64,000 nucleotides of DNA from Lactococcus ileimucosae (GCF_943193185.1 NZ_CALPDE010000008.1:1-64000), one strand, 5' to 3'. Counted from the stretch's first letter, positions 52,336 through 62,819 are shown. Notes: a model not told the origin generated them from the letters alone. Program-made: numbers and translations.

Positions 52336-53916
52336 ATGAAAAAACTAAAACATATACTGCGCCCTGCCCTCATGCTGCTTCTTGCAGCGCTTTCTCTCAC
52401 AGCTTTTATTACACCAAGAGCGCCAGATTCGCCTCTGACCTCAGCTGCATGGGACACTGTGGAGTTTATGTCAACTGAACCACGGATGATTTTTTCGCCA
52501 GAACATCTAAGGCGTACAGAAAATCATATTGTTCAGCGCTTGGAAGATGCAGGGTTACCTGTAATGGTGACCGAACATGACTTGGTTCCAGAAGATAGTA
52601 TCTTAGGTGCAGACAGGTTAAAACTTTGGGTGGAGAATCTAGGTTTTTCCCCTGACGTGATCGAATCAACCTCTACGCGGAATATCTATTCTTACATTCC
52701 GGGCACTTCCGACAAATTTGTGATTTTTAACGCACATTATGACAGTTTCCCAGATAGTCCAGGAGCGGCTGACAACGCTACCTCTGTGGCAGCTCTTTTG
52801 GAATCATTTATTGATTTTCATCAGCGGGGAGAAAAACCTGAAGTCGGGATACAAGTCCTTTTCTCTGATGGTCATGAGTTCGGCTTTGGTGCAGGACAGT
52901 TTGTCAAAGAACATCCTGATTTGTTAGAAAATACTATTTTTGCTTTAAATTTTGATGTCGTAGGTAATGGGCCAATCCTTCCTATAGGCGGTGCCAATGA
53001 GTTTTCCAATCAATTTTTCAAGGCAGTCTCTAACCCTACAGGTTTTTCTGTCCTAGCTGATGCGCACCCTCTAGATGAAAGATTTTTTGCAAAAGCTGAC
53101 ATACCTGCCATGTCGCTTGTCAACTTTACTAGACCATGGCACTACCACGTTCCCAGCGATGTTATTGAAAACCTCTCTCCTGGAACTGTTACACACTCTA
53201 TAGATGTCATGTCTAGACTCATGGAACAAGTTTCGCAAACAGAGTGGGCAGAGGATTTTGAAGCTGAAGCACCTACCACTCACTTTATGCTGGCTTACCA
53301 TGTTTTCATCCAATATGGCGGAGTTGTAAGAAGTCTAATTTCTCTCCTCGCGATAGTTTCTCTTATCGGCTTAATCCTACTCAAACGTCAAGAACTGCAA
53401 ATCAGTCTAAAAGGAATTTTCACTTCCATTGCTGGGGTCGTGCTGCTGTTGATACTCTATGCTGGAATTTCCGTGGGTGCTTTTATGCTCTTCTTTAGGA
53501 CAGTGGATCATCACCCCTATTTAATCATTAGTGGTCTTTTGCTGGCAGTTCTTCTCCCTCTTGCCTCCTATTTTTATCTCAAAAGACTGGCTCGTTTTAT
53601 ACAGTATGAAACATTTGCCGTTAGCATAGCTGGAGTTTTTCTCGCTTTGGGGCTTGCCCAAGCAGTATTAATGCCAGGTACAGAGTACTTCTCACTCCTA
53701 CCTGTACTATTAATAGCTGCAAGACTTTTACTTCCACAAAATAAGATATTGTACTATGTTTCTGGCGTCTTACTCGGGCTACTGTATCTTCCGCTACTGT
53801 TTATCATGACTTTCGTCTTAGGTATGGCTCTACCAATACCAGCTTTGTACTATGTCTTGTTTATCATCCTATTTTACGTGTTGGCTAAAAATTATCCTAA
53901 AAGTACACCCTCATGA
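52336..53916 (+). CDS. Membrane-bound M28-family zinc peptidase
   Basis: A 526-residue protein: N-terminal membrane segment (about 8-26), an extracellular M28 aminopeptidase domain (about 90-320), then about seven hydrophobic helices. The metal ligands can be seen: His and Asp in NAHYDS, Asp in GAADN, Glu/Asp around SDGHEFG, Asp in NFDVVG, and His near WHYHVPSD. The layout resembles Fxna/Ermp1-type membrane aminopeptidases. Substrate unknown; it could trim extracellular peptides for uptake. Confidence 0.85.
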   Translation: MKKLKHILRPALMLLLAALSLTAFITPRAPDSPLTSAAWDTVEFMSTEPRMIFSPEHLRRTENHIVQRLEDAGLPVMVTEHDLVPEDSILGADRLKLWVENLGFSPDVIESTSTRNIYSYIPGTSDKFVIFNAHYDSFPDSPGAADNATSVAALLESFIDFHQRGEKPEVGIQVLFSDGHEFGFGAGQFVKEHPDLLENTIFALNFDVVGNGPILPIGGANEFSNQFFKAVSNPTGFSVLADAHPLDERFFAKADIPAMSLVNFTRPWHYHVPSDVIENLSPGTVTHSIDVMSRLMEQVSQTEWAEDFEAEAPTTHFMLAYHVFIQYGGVVRSLISLLAIVSLIGLILLKRQELQISLKGIFTSIAGVVLLLILYAGISVGAFMLFFRTVDHHPYLIISGLLLAVLLPLASYFYLKRLARFIQYETFAVSIAGVFLALGLAQAVLMPGTEYFSLLPVLLIAARLLLPQNKILYYVSGVLLGLLYLPLLFIMTFVLGMALPIPALYYVLFIILFYVLAKNYPKSTPS

Positions 53917-53953
53917 ACCTGTATAGCTTTAGGTAAGAGAAGCCCATCATTAA

Positions 53954-53989
53954 AACTCCGATTCTTAAATGAAACATCGGAGTTTTTTT
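53954..53989 (+). terminator. Terminator of M28 peptidase gene
   Basis: AACTCCGA and TCGGAGTT around a 15-base loop, followed by TTTTTT. Confidence 0.85.
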
Positions 53990-54106
53990 CATAGAAAATA
54001 GATAGTTTTACTGATATGAACTCTCATCTTGGAAATAATGTTATATCATCTAAGAGAAGGCAAAGAAAGTTCCCTCTCCAAGTCCCCCTTCCTTATCTGA
54101 TAAAGA

Positions 54107-54133
54107 AAACAGCTCCGACGTTCGGAGCTGTTT
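54107..54133 (-). terminator. Terminator of large adhesin gene
   Basis: AAACAGCTCCGA and TCGGAGCTGTTT form a long perfect stem; reading leftward followed by TCTTT. Between 53990 and 54106 nothing is recognised. Confidence 0.8.
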
Positions 54134-54192
54134 CTCTAGAGTTTTTCTCTAAAGTGTACTGTGTTATTGTCTTCTATAAAGATCGACATTTT

Positions 54193-57100
54193 TTAGTGGT
54201 TACTCTTTTTCTTCCTGAGGAGGAGGAGACTCGTACCTAGAAGAAAGACCAATCCCAAACCAAGAAGCCACAGTCCTAGGTTTTCTCCGACAATCGGAAG
54301 ATGAGGTCTTGGTTTATTGACCAGTTTTCCTGCATCAATCACTCCGGATACGTCCTCTCCTACGGTTATCTCCCTTGGTGTTTCATCTAGAATATAACTG
54401 TCTGGAGCCTGGGTTTCAATAAAACGATAACGTCCTGGGCCAGGCACACTTACGGTTACGCGACCATCAGCATTAGACTGCAGATGGTCAGCCAATATAT
54501 CCCAAGCTTGGCTTTCTGTATTGTAGATTTCTACCCTAAATATCGCACCCGCAAGTGGCTTGTCCTGCCCATCAACTTTCAGAAGTTGGAGTGCACTATT
54601 CTGCACATGTGGGCCCTCTACACGCTTATTCTCCAAAGTGCCGGCTTCGAAGATTGGGCGCTCACCCGCAGTTACTGTCACTTCTTTTGGTGTTGTATCA
54701 AGGACGTAGTTAGCGGGAGCTTGCGTTTCAATAAAGCGGTAACGTCCATCCTTTTCTACATCAAGCCTTACGAAACCATCTGCAGTAGAAGTCAAACCTG
54801 TAGCAAGCGTTTCCCAAGTCCCATTGTTGAGGAATTCTACCTTGAATACTGCACCTGCTAGTGGATTTCCACTCTCATCCACTTTTTTCAGCTGAATGAT
54901 TGTTCTCATATGGTTTTCGATCTCACCAAAATAAACGGGATTGTCATTTGTTCCTACACCTCCGTCAACAATCGTTTTGACTTCGCTTATAGGATTTTCA
55001 GCCATTTCAAAACCTGGAGGTGCCTGAGTTTCGACGAAACGATAGTCTCCTGGTTCTCCCACAGCTGTATTAACTATGCCTTCATTGTTAGAAGTTAAAT
55101 TGTTAACATAGGTTTGCCATTGATTGGTCTGAGGGTTGCGTTTTTCAAGCCTAAAGATTGCTCCAGCAACACCTTGGTTATGTTGGTCTACTTTTTTCAG
55201 TTGAACAGGATAAACTGGAGTTGGTGGCAAGATTTCTGCACCTTGGAGATAACGATTGTAGATATTGACTGTTACATCGTTATTTCCGATAAGACCCGGA
55301 ATAGTTACCTTGTAAATCGGTTGTTGACCTTGCGGCGTCGTTTGCAAGTCTCTTTCTATCTGAGCATTTCCTTCAAAGTCTCGGTTACCAATCTCATAGT
55401 TGTACTCTGTGATTGTGTATTCACCAGGAAGAAGATCTGAAATTTTCTGATTCGTGCTCAAACCTGTCAAGTCTTCACGGTCAATCTTAATCGCTTCAAA
55501 GTTAGGGTCATCAGCTTTGGTAATCTCGATATAGAAGTTTTCTGGAACCTGATCCAGAGTCACTCCTTCAAAATTCTTAGTCAAGTCAATGGAGCCTAAA
55601 GGTTCATAGTAGTTGTCGAAACGGAAGACAATCTGACTGTTTTGACCTACAGTCACTGTTTGTGAAGTACTGCTTGTTTCACCAGAATCACCAGCATTCG
55701 CTGGGTTAAGAAGATCGACATAGCGCCAGTGGGCAAGTCGATGACGATAGCCTGCAACATCCGTTCCTGTTTCAGTAATCTTATAATTCCCCTCTGGTAT
55801 TCCAGAGAAGTTCATACCGGCTACAGCCTCATCATAATTAAGAGTTCTTTCAAAACGACCAGCAGCATTTTCAGTAAATCCAAGGCCAGTGAGTGTCGCC
55901 GCGTCATTACCAGTAAAAGCTTGCTCCGCTGTTATTGTAAGTTTAAAGGTATTTGCTGCAAGTGCCAAAGCTGCCGCATCCAAGTCATGGAAAACTTTCT
56001 GAACACGGAGCAGTTCAGTTTCAGCTGCACGCGCATAGATATTGACAAAGCTCACAACCCCTGTACCGCCAGATGGAACCGTAACGCGCTGCATCGCTGC
56101 TCCAGGAACATGAATATAATCAAAATCTGAAGGGTTGCTTAGCACATCACCCCCTGACTCTGTAACTGTGTAGGTGCCCGGTTGTAAGTTCAAGGGCTGA
56201 CCATTTTCAGCCACAATATTAAGAGTGATCCTGCCATTGTCCGTTAGAGCTTGGGCGAGTACAGTGGGGTCATTCAAATCAAGCGTGGCAGTTCCAACCT
56301 CTTCTGGCAACAGACCGGTGCTTCGAACGATAAACTGAAGCGGTGCAATATCAAGTTCGTTTTGCTCAAGAACTTCTTGGAGTTCAGAAAGGTTGAGGTT
56401 CGTTCCATCTACATCTTGGAAGACAAATTCCTTCTGAATCTGAATTTGACCGTTATATTGAAGTTCAAAAGTTCCGTTATTTCCAAGAGTGTTTACAACG
56501 ATGTTATCGCCTGCAGCTCTGGTCGGGTCTGGAGTGATACTCTGTGTGCTTACCCAAGCATCAGAACCTGTTTCATTTTTTGTTTTGTTCACGACACGGT
56601 TACCGTCAATGTTTTGATAGAAAGGATTATCAGCACTTGGTTCAAAAGTCGCAAAAGAATCATTTTCAACTGTGGGTGTTGACCAATCATTAGACCAAAA
56701 CTGTGTTGGAACACTTTCTGGAGATTGAGTAAAAGCTTCTAGAAGACGGGGCTCATCTAAAGCTACATCAAATTTGACTTGTATCGGCGCTTCGTCTCCT
56801 GATATGCTGACATTCCCACTGTTTGCGGTAACTGTACGCATAGGTAAGAGCTCGCTTGGAATCCCCCAATGTACAAACTGATCAGCTTTCAGAAGTTTTC
56901 GTGTTCCTGTCTCTCCAATACCATAGTCTGTCTCAACGTTTACATCTCTCAGAGCTGTACTTACGCTGAAGAAGAGACGGCTGATACTCTCTTGACTACC
57001 AGTTACTTCACTATTTATCATTGACTGCTGGAAAGGATATACTTCCACCTTTAAGGCAGCAGCTCCAGGATTTGTCGCCCCTACATAGTGTCCATAGTTG

Positions 57101-59331
57101 TCTGCATAGTAAGTGAAACGACCATTTCCAAAACTGCCAAGGATAGCAGCAACTTCGGGTCCCGTAGGAAGCAGAGCTACTCCGGTAGAGCCACCCTGCC
57201 CACGGACATAGTTGGCTAATGTTTGGCTGAAGTCGCTTGGTATACTTTGTGAAGGCGTAAAGCTTCCTTTATCTGCAAATCTGATACTCTTCAAGGCAGT
57301 GAAGCTCATGTAATCTCCAAGAACATCGGAGAAGTCAAGAGAGCCAGAACCTAAATCTCCCTCGTTGCCTATATCAACGATAGGTTTATTACTTGATTCT
57401 TGAATGCTGCTCGTGATTTGTTGAAAGGCTGCTCGCAGCTCTTCAATATTGGTCGCTTCAAAAAAGTTATCAGCATAGGCTATGTCAGCAGGCGCTGCTA
57501 GACTTGCAGTTGTATTCGCAATATTTACCGTACTTGCAGCAACATTCCATTGATAATTGCCAAAGCTAGCGCGATACTGCGCTAAGAAGTTACCCGTAGC
57601 TCCGTTAGTAAAGTTATTCAGTAGGGTTGTCATTGACGGCGCTGTTACAGTCGGGCCTGGAAGGTATGAAGAATTATTCCCTAAGAAGCTGTGACGAATA
57701 TTGGGGAGGATTTTATCTGTATTGGTCGGAGTCGGATTTAGAGTTGCAGTGATAAGCTCCCTTTGTGATTCTGTGGGTTGAACACCTGTAGAGATTGTGA
57801 AGAAACCAACACCAGCCTCTGGTTGACCTTCATCGCCAACAACATTCCCATTTGGGAAATAAGAAGCAGAAACTGTCGTTTTTCTATAAGCTGCTGTCAG
57901 AGCTGTCATCACGGCAAGACCTTGCTCACCGTAAGAGCCATCGCCATAAAATGGACCTTGACCTGGCGTTGCAACATTATCTATACGATTACCATTTGGA
58001 CCTAGAACGACAGGGGCAGAAGAATCAAAAGCATAGTCCGGACGCCCCATAGTCGGCTCACCGTCGGTGAGCAATATCATATTGGGCCTGCGTGTAACTT
58101 CAGCTTCTTCTGGCAATACTTGCCCATCAGCATCAGTTACAGGAACATTAACCTGTTTATCTGTAGCAGTTTCTAGGATACGCGCAGATTCACGAATCCC
58201 CCACTGTGTTGGTGTTGAACCTACTACTTGGATAGAGTTAGCAACAGGATTAGTACCTCCTTGTCCTGCTGAAGCATTAACATTAACCGTATCTCCACTA
58301 GAGCCTAAGGTAAAGAAGTTTCCACTGGCATTAGGTACATAACGTCCCAGTTCTAAAACCTTTTCGACACGGGCATAACCACCCGAACGACCGCCGTAAG
58401 CGACTACAGCTACACGGTTAAGCGGGTTCGCATCTTGTAAAATACCTATCGCTTCGTTCAGAGCATCCACTAGCAGTGCGATACGTGAACGGCCACCTCC
58501 TGGATCTATTTTGGTCATCGAACCAGAAACGTCAATAGTAAAAACGGTATCCGCGGGGATTTGATAACCTTCCCGTGTTGGCACGCTTTGAGAAAGAGCT
58601 GAAAGTGTGACTTCAAAATCTGTTGGACCGCCAAGACGATATACCGTTTTATCTGTCCACACACGCCCGTCATCTACCGTTGGAAGGGGTGAGAAAACGT
58701 TGGCTACATTATCTGTTGCAGGGTCAGCTGCTTTACTGCCTGGCACAACAGACCATGGATAAGTGGCCGTGGGCAATATGGAGTTTAAACCTAAGCCACG
58801 TGTTCTGGGCGCAACATTTCCTCCTGTGGCTGATGCTGCCTTCGCTGCTTCATCCTTGGTTTCGACTTCTTTTTCTGCTGTCTTTAAGGGCACTGTGAGG
58901 ACCTGCTCACCCAAAGTTACCTGAATCTCACCGTCTTTGATACTCTCTTTAACGATTTGTAATTTTAATGAAAAATTACCTGTACTTGCCTTAGCCAAAC
59001 TCAGAGTTACTTTGTTATCAGCAACCTTGTAGGATGATTCAGGCAAATCGGCAAGAGGCCTCTCTTCCTCTGTAGGTACAGCATCAACACCAGACAAGGT
59101 GATTTCTGCTGTTTCAGCTTCCTTCCCTTGTCTTACCTCACCCTTCAGAATGATAAACTCTGGTTTATCTTCATCATCTAACTCAGCCACAGTTAAGTTG
59201 ACTCTCGGTAAATGTTCGTCAAGGTCTAAGGTATCAGCTATAGCTCGAAGAGAGGAGGCAGGTAAAACTTGCATCACAAGTAAAGCCAACGCAGCTATAT
59301 TCATTACTTTCAAAAGTAATTTACTCTTCAT
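54193..59331 (-). CDS. Large wall-anchored VWA/SpaA-repeat adhesin
   Basis: A 1712-residue surface protein with signal peptide (about 1-32), a von Willebrand A domain with MIDAS motif DVSGSM at 267-272 and MILLTDGEP near 420, further beta-rich CnaB-like domains, and three SpaA-like repeats near the C-terminus, each containing KVD...AGAIF and RF.ETQAP. It ends LPIVGE at 1678, a hydrophobic stretch and RKKK. Pilus-tip adhesins share this layout. Unlike the 1992-4949 protein its signal is ordinary. Neither a pilin-type backbone nor a sortase gene is adjacent, so it may act alone or as tip of a fibre encoded elsewhere. Monocistronic. Confidence 0.9.
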   Translation of the reverse strand: MKSKLLLKVMNIAALALLVMQVLPASSLRAIADTLDLDEHLPRVNLTVAELDDEDKPEFIILKGEVRQGKEAETAEITLSGVDAVPTEEERPLADLPESSYKVADNKVTLSLAKASTGNFSLKLQIVKESIKDGEIQVTLGEQVLTVPLKTAEKEVETKDEAAKAASATGGNVAPRTRGLGLNSILPTATYPWSVVPGSKAADPATDNVANVFSPLPTVDDGRVWTDKTVYRLGGPTDFEVTLSALSQSVPTREGYQIPADTVFTIDVSGSMTKIDPGGGRSRIALLVDALNEAIGILQDANPLNRVAVVAYGGRSGGYARVEKVLELGRYVPNASGNFFTLGSSGDTVNVNASAGQGGTNPVANSIQVVGSTPTQWGIRESARILETATDKQVNVPVTDADGQVLPEEAEVTRRPNMILLTDGEPTMGRPDYAFDSSAPVVLGPNGNRIDNVATPGQGPFYGDGSYGEQGLAVMTALTAAYRKTTVSASYFPNGNVVGDEGQPEAGVGFFTISTGVQPTESQRELITATLNPTPTNTDKILPNIRHSFLGNNSSYLPGPTVTAPSMTTLLNNFTNGATGNFLAQYRASFGNYQWNVAASTVNIANTTASLAAPADIAYADNFFEATNIEELRAAFQQITSSIQESSNKPIVDIGNEGDLGSGSLDFSDVLGDYMSFTALKSIRFADKGSFTPSQSIPSDFSQTLANYVRGQGGSTGVALLPTGPEVAAILGSFGNGRFTYYADNYGHYVGATNPGAAALKVEVYPFQQSMINSEVTGSQESISRLFFSVSTALRDVNVETDYGIGETGTRKLLKADQFVHWGIPSELLPMRTVTANSGNVSISGDEAPIQVKFDVALDEPRLLEAFTQSPESVPTQFWSNDWSTPTVENDSFATFEPSADNPFYQNIDGNRVVNKTKNETGSDAWVSTQSITPDPTRAAGDNIVVNTLGNNGTFELQYNGQIQIQKEFVFQDVDGTNLNLSELQEVLEQNELDIAPLQFIVRSTGLLPEEVGTATLDLNDPTVLAQALTDNGRITLNIVAENGQPLNLQPGTYTVTESGGDVLSNPSDFDYIHVPGAAMQRVTVPSGGTGVVSFVNIYARAAETELLRVQKVFHDLDAAALALAANTFKLTITAEQAFTGNDAATLTGLGFTENAAGRFERTLNYDEAVAGMNFSGIPEGNYKITETGTDVAGYRHRLAHWRYVDLLNPANAGDSGETSSTSQTVTVGQNSQIVFRFDNYYEPLGSIDLTKNFEGVTLDQVPENFYIEITKADDPNFEAIKIDREDLTGLSTNQKISDLLPGEYTITEYNYEIGNRDFEGNAQIERDLQTTPQGQQPIYKVTIPGLIGNNDVTVNIYNRYLQGAEILPPTPVYPVQLKKVDQHNQGVAGAIFRLEKRNPQTNQWQTYVNNLTSNNEGIVNTAVGEPGDYRFVETQAPPGFEMAENPISEVKTIVDGGVGTNDNPVYFGEIENHMRTIIQLKKVDESGNPLAGAVFKVEFLNNGTWETLATGLTSTADGFVRLDVEKDGRYRFIETQAPANYVLDTTPKEVTVTAGERPIFEAGTLENKRVEGPHVQNSALQLLKVDGQDKPLAGAIFRVEIYNTESQAWDILADHLQSNADGRVTVSVPGPGRYRFIETQAPDSYILDETPREITVGEDVSGVIDAGKLVNKPRPHLPIVGENLGLWLLGLGLVFLLGTSLLLLRKKKSNH

Positions 59332-59412
59332 AAAACGGACTCATTTACAGTTTTAATGTTCCAAGAATGTTTTTTACGCATTCCTATCCTATTTTACGCT
59401 TTATATAACTTA

Positions 59413-59440
59413 AGTTTAACATAAGTTTTGTTTTTGTCAA
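59413..59440 (-). promoter_or_regulatory. Promoter of large adhesin gene
   Basis: Consensus TTGACA (59440-59435), 16 bases, TAAACT (59418-59413), reading leftward. An inverted repeat AACTTA...TAAGTT overlaps the -10 region and could be an operator. Confidence 0.6.
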
Positions 59441-59541
59441 ACTCTTTTCTTTATTTATGTTTTTAACAAAATATGGAATTTATGAAATTTTTCTATCTTT
59501 TTTATTTTAAAAAACAGTGTTTCACCTTTCACAGGATTTGC

Positions 59542-59547
59542 TATAAT
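59542..59547 (+). promoter_or_regulatory. Extended -10 box of oxidoreductase gene
   Basis: TGCTATAAT; the predicted transcript start (about 59554) coincides with ATG 59555, suggesting a leaderless mRNA. TTTCAC lies 16 bases upstream as a weak -35. Confidence 0.55.
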
Positions 59548-59554
59548 GAAAGCT

Positions 59555-60490
59555 ATGTACAAATCATTAATTTACGAGTCCTTTGGTCAGCCTCATCAAG
59601 TTTTAAAACTCCAAGAAAGACGTCATCCAAGTTTACAAGATCAAGAACTTCTTGTAAAGATGCTCTATGCGCCTGTCAACCCTTCTGATCTCCTTCCTAT
59701 AACTGGTGCCTATGCGCATCGGATATGTTTACCTGCACTTGCTGGTTATGAGGGAGTTGGCGTTGTTGTAGGAGTCGGTACAGCGCTGTCTGAGAACCTC
59801 ATAGGTAAGCGCGTTTTGCCTTTAGAGGGGGAAGGAACTTGGCAGACATTTGTCAAATGTCCCATCACTCATGCGTTTTTTATACCTGATTCCCTTGACT
59901 CTCTTTCGGCCAGCCAACTTTATATCAACCCGCTGACGGCTTGGATTCTGTGTACAGAAGTACTCACATTGATGCCTGGGCAAAAGCTTGCTGTAAATGC
60001 TGCTGGTTCTTCCCTTGGTCAACTTTTTGCCCAACTTTCACAGATACTGGGCTTCGACTTTGTCGCCATTACACGACATCATGAGAAGCACAAAATTCTA
60101 AAAGAACGTGGTGCTCATGAATTACGTACAGACTTGACAGGTTTACAGGTTGATGCTGCCATTGATTGTGTTGGTGGGCAAGCAGGGACAGATTTGGCTG
60201 CTTGTGTCCGACAGGGGGGTAAGTTTCAAGCAGTTGGTCTTCTTTCAGGAAAACAGGTAGATTGGGGCAAATTAGCAAAACTTCCTATAGAGGCTGGTAT
60301 TTTTCATCTGCGTCATTGGAATGCTCAGCTTAGTCCAGAAGAATGGCAGGACAGGATGAAACTCTTGGCAAAGTTTGTCGTGGATGGTCGCCTACTCATT
60401 AACCAGGACCTTGAGTTTGTAGCATTTGAACAGCTTATCGAAACTCTAGGACAGAAAAATAAAAAGAAACTTCTTATTAAATTTACATAA
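59555..60490 (+). CDS. Zinc-independent medium-chain oxidoreductase, quinone reductase/MECR-like
   Basis: A 311-residue NAD(P)H-dependent oxidoreductase of the MDR superfamily: N-terminal GroES-like fold (APVNPSDL, AGYEGVGVVV) and C-terminal Rossmann fold (AVNAAGSSLGQLFAQL). Zinc ligands are absent. MECR-like members reduce enoyl or quinone substrates; the substrate here is open. Start ATG 59555 is preferred since MYKSLIYESFG aligns with typical family starts; ATG 59546 overlaps the -10 box, although AGGA lies nine bases before it. Monocistronic. Confidence 0.85.
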   Translation: MYKSLIYESFGQPHQVLKLQERRHPSLQDQELLVKMLYAPVNPSDLLPITGAYAHRICLPALAGYEGVGVVVGVGTALSENLIGKRVLPLEGEGTWQTFVKCPITHAFFIPDSLDSLSASQLYINPLTAWILCTEVLTLMPGQKLAVNAAGSSLGQLFAQLSQILGFDFVAITRHHEKHKILKERGAHELRTDLTGLQVDAAIDCVGGQAGTDLAACVRQGGKFQAVGLLSGKQVDWGKLAKLPIEAGIFHLRHWNAQLSPEEWQDRMKLLAKFVVDGRLLINQDLEFVAFEQLIETLGQKNKKKLLIKFT

Positions 60491-60622
60491 AAGCGCCCTG
60501 AACATTGAGAAAATTTGCCATTGCCTTTCTCAAAAAGGCAACAGCCTCTCTAGCACGCCCTGAAAAGACATTGTTTTTAAGTAGGCTTCAATCCCCTATA
60601 AATACTCGTTAAATCTAAACTA

Positions 60623-60647
60623 AAAAGCTGTCCAAGGACAGCCTTTA
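60623..60647 (+). terminator. Terminator after oxidoreductase gene
   Basis: AAAGCTGTCC and GGACAGCCTTT pair with a two-base loop, followed by ATAA. Only moderately T-rich. Confidence 0.5.
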
Positions 60648-60693
60648 TAAACTTTATTATGATTTATTTTTTAACAATTACTGCCACAGAAGC

Positions 60694-60728
60694 AAAACAA
60701 ACGCCCAAAGGACTGGTGCGTTTGTTTT
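60694..60728. terminator. Terminator of gltX
   Basis: AAAACAAACGC and GCGTTTGTTTT form an 11-bp stem just beyond the gltX stop. Confidence 0.8.
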
Positions 60729-60736
60729 CACTCTTT

Positions 60737-62176
60737 TTACAAGAATTGTGCCATATGTTCAAGAACTTTTTCTTTTCCTAAGAGGGCGATTGTTTCGGGT
60801 AATTCTGGACCGTGCATGCTGCCAGAAGCAGCGATACGAATCGGCATCCAAAGATTTTTTCCTTTAACACCTGTTTCTTTTTGTGTTTCTTTGAAAAGTG
60901 GGAAGATATTTTCAGCAGTAAAATCTTCCAATGCTGCGAGTTTTTCACGGAAAGTAGCCACTACGACTGGTGAAGTTTCTAAGGCCATCATCTGACGTGC
61001 CTCGTCTGTAAGCTCTGGAAACTCTCCAAAGAACAGGTCTGTTAGCTCAAGAATTTCTTCAGCATATTTCATTTGCGGTTTGTAAAGTTTAACCAGTTCT
61101 TCCGCACGCGCATCAAAACGTCCAGCTGCTTCAAGGAAGGGTTTTGTCAATTCGAAGACAGGCTCAAACTCCGCATGCTTGATGTATTCGTTGTCCATCC
61201 ATTCCAGTTTCTTTTGGTCAAAGGCTGCTGGAGATTTACTCAAACGTTTTTCATCAAAGAGTTTCACCAACTCCTGTGGGCTGAATTTTTCTTGCTCACC
61301 ACCTGGGTTCCAGCCTAAGAGAGCGATAAAGTTGAAAATGGCATCTGCCATGAAACCTTTGTTACGGTAATCTTCGATAAATTGAAGTGTATTGGTATCA
61401 CGTTTCGACAACTTTTTACCTGTTTCAGAGTTAATAATCAATGTCATGTGGCCAAAGACAGGTGCTTCCCATCCTAAAGCTTCATAAATCATTAACTGTT
61501 TGGGTGTGTTCGCAATGTGGTCATCTCCACGAATAACGTGTGAAATTTGCATGTCATGGTCATCTACTACGACAGCAAAGTTGTAAGTTGGGTAGCCGTC
61601 ACGTTTCTGGATAACCCAATCACCACCAATGTTACCACCTTCAAACTCAATATCGCCTTTCACCATATCTGTCCATTTGTAAATGGCTGTTTCATTTACA
61701 GAAATGCGGACAACCGGTGTAATTCCTGCTGCCTTACGTTCTGCAATATACGCTTCTTTCTCAGCTTCTGACATTCCCGCGTACTCATTGACATAATGAG
61801 GGGCAATTCCTGCCGATTCTTGTGCTTCATGATCTGCTTCAAGCTCTTCAGGAGTTTTATAAGAGTAGTAAGCTTTACCTTCACTTAAAAGCTGATCAAT
61901 ATATTTTTGATACAGTTCCAAACGTTCTGACTGACGATAGTTTTCATGCGTTTCTGGGCTTTCATCCCAGTCGATGCCTAACCAACGTAAGTTTTCAAGC
62001 TGAGAACGTTCACCATCTTCTACATGGCGCTCACGGTCTGTATCTTCAATGCGGATAAGGAAGTCACCACCATAGTGACGCGCAAAAAGATAGTTAAAAA
62101 GAGCTGTACGTGCATTACCGATGTGTAAGAGACCTGTTGGTGATGGTGCATAACGCACACGAATGTTATTAGACAT
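60737..62176 (-). CDS. gltX: Glutamate--tRNA ligase
   Basis: Class I aminoacyl-tRNA synthetase charging tRNA-Glu, and in this phylum commonly tRNA-Gln as well for later amidation. The 479 residues carry the HIGH-type motif in [13 protein letters not shown] and the KMSKS-type motif KLSKR, with the anticodon-binding C-terminal half. Length is normal. Monocistronic in view; no T-box seen in the short upstream gap. Confidence 0.97.
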   Translation of the reverse strand: MSNNIRVRYAPSPTGLLHIGNARTALFNYLFARHYGGDFLIRIEDTDRERHVEDGERSQLENLRWLGIDWDESPETHENYRQSERLELYQKYIDQLLSEGKAYYSYKTPEELEADHEAQESAGIAPHYVNEYAGMSEAEKEAYIAERKAAGITPVVRISVNETAIYKWTDMVKGDIEFEGGNIGGDWVIQKRDGYPTYNFAVVVDDHDMQISHVIRGDDHIANTPKQLMIYEALGWEAPVFGHMTLIINSETGKKLSKRDTNTLQFIEDYRNKGFMADAIFNFIALLGWNPGGEQEKFSPQELVKLFDEKRLSKSPAAFDQKKLEWMDNEYIKHAEFEPVFELTKPFLEAAGRFDARAEELVKLYKPQMKYAEEILELTDLFFGEFPELTDEARQMMALETSPVVVATFREKLAALEDFTAENIFPLFKETQKETGVKGKNLWMPIRIAASGSMHGPELPETIALLGKEKVLEHMAQFL

Positions 62177-62285
62177 AGTTTTCTCCTGTTCGTTTCAATC
62201 CCTTTTATTTTATCATATTCTGAGCAATGTTTCTAACAGTGAGTCATTATAAAATCATACTGTAACCAAAGAAACATTAGCTTCA

Positions 62286-62315
62286 TTGACTCCATGCTAA
62301 TGCGCATGTTAAAAT
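62286..62315 (+). promoter_or_regulatory. Promoter giving a leaderless GNAT transcript
   Basis: TTGACT (62286-62291), 18 bases, TAAAAT (62310-62315). Only six bases separate the -10 box from ATG 62322, so the mRNA should begin at or next to its start codon. No ribosome binding site is present. Confidence 0.6.
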
Positions 62316-62321
62316 AAAGAT

Positions 62322-62816
62322 ATGACTAAAATTACATATGGCAAAGCAAAAATCACAGACATTGATGATGTGATGCATATCGAGGAAACCTCTTTCCCAG
62401 AAAATGAGGTTCTCTCACGCACTTCAATGTTAGAACGCCTCCAAGTCATTCCTGAGCGCTTCTTCGTTGCTCGAAATGAAGAAGGCAGAGTGGTCGGCAT
62501 TCTTGTAGGCCCAACTTCTGACAAATGTTACCTTACAGACGATATGTTTGAGAAAACAGAAGCAAGTCGTCCAACAGACCGCTTTCAAATTATCGTCAGT
62601 CTCGCTGTAGATAGTGAATACCGTGATTTAGGTATCGCTACTTCATTACTGGATTTGATGAAGGAAGCTGCAGCCGAAGAAAGTCGTCAAGGCATCAGCC
62701 TTACCTGTGTCGAAAATCTCATTCCTTACTATGAACGTTATGGATTTGTTTCCAAAGGGATTTCTGACTCACAACTTGCGGGAGAAACATGGTACAACAT
62801 GGTTCTTCCCCTATAA
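62322..62816 (+). CDS. GNAT-family N-acetyltransferase
   Basis: A 164-residue acetyltransferase. Motif A reads SLAVDSEYRDLGIATSLL (an R/Q-x-x-G-x-A type acetyl-CoA loop), and the C-terminal NLIPYYERYGFVSKG is the usual GNAT end. The beginning (AKITDIDDVMHIEETSFP) resembles arylalkylamine/serotonin-type GNATs found in streptococci. Substrate unknown. The transcript appears to be leaderless. Confidence 0.87.
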   Translation: MTKITYGKAKITDIDDVMHIEETSFPENEVLSRTSMLERLQVIPERFFVARNEEGRVVGILVGPTSDKCYLTDDMFEKTEASRPTDRFQIIVSLAVDSEYRDLGIATSLLDLMKEAAAEESRQGISLTCVENLIPYYERYGFVSKGISDSQLAGETWYNMVLPL

Positions 62817-62819
62817 AAT

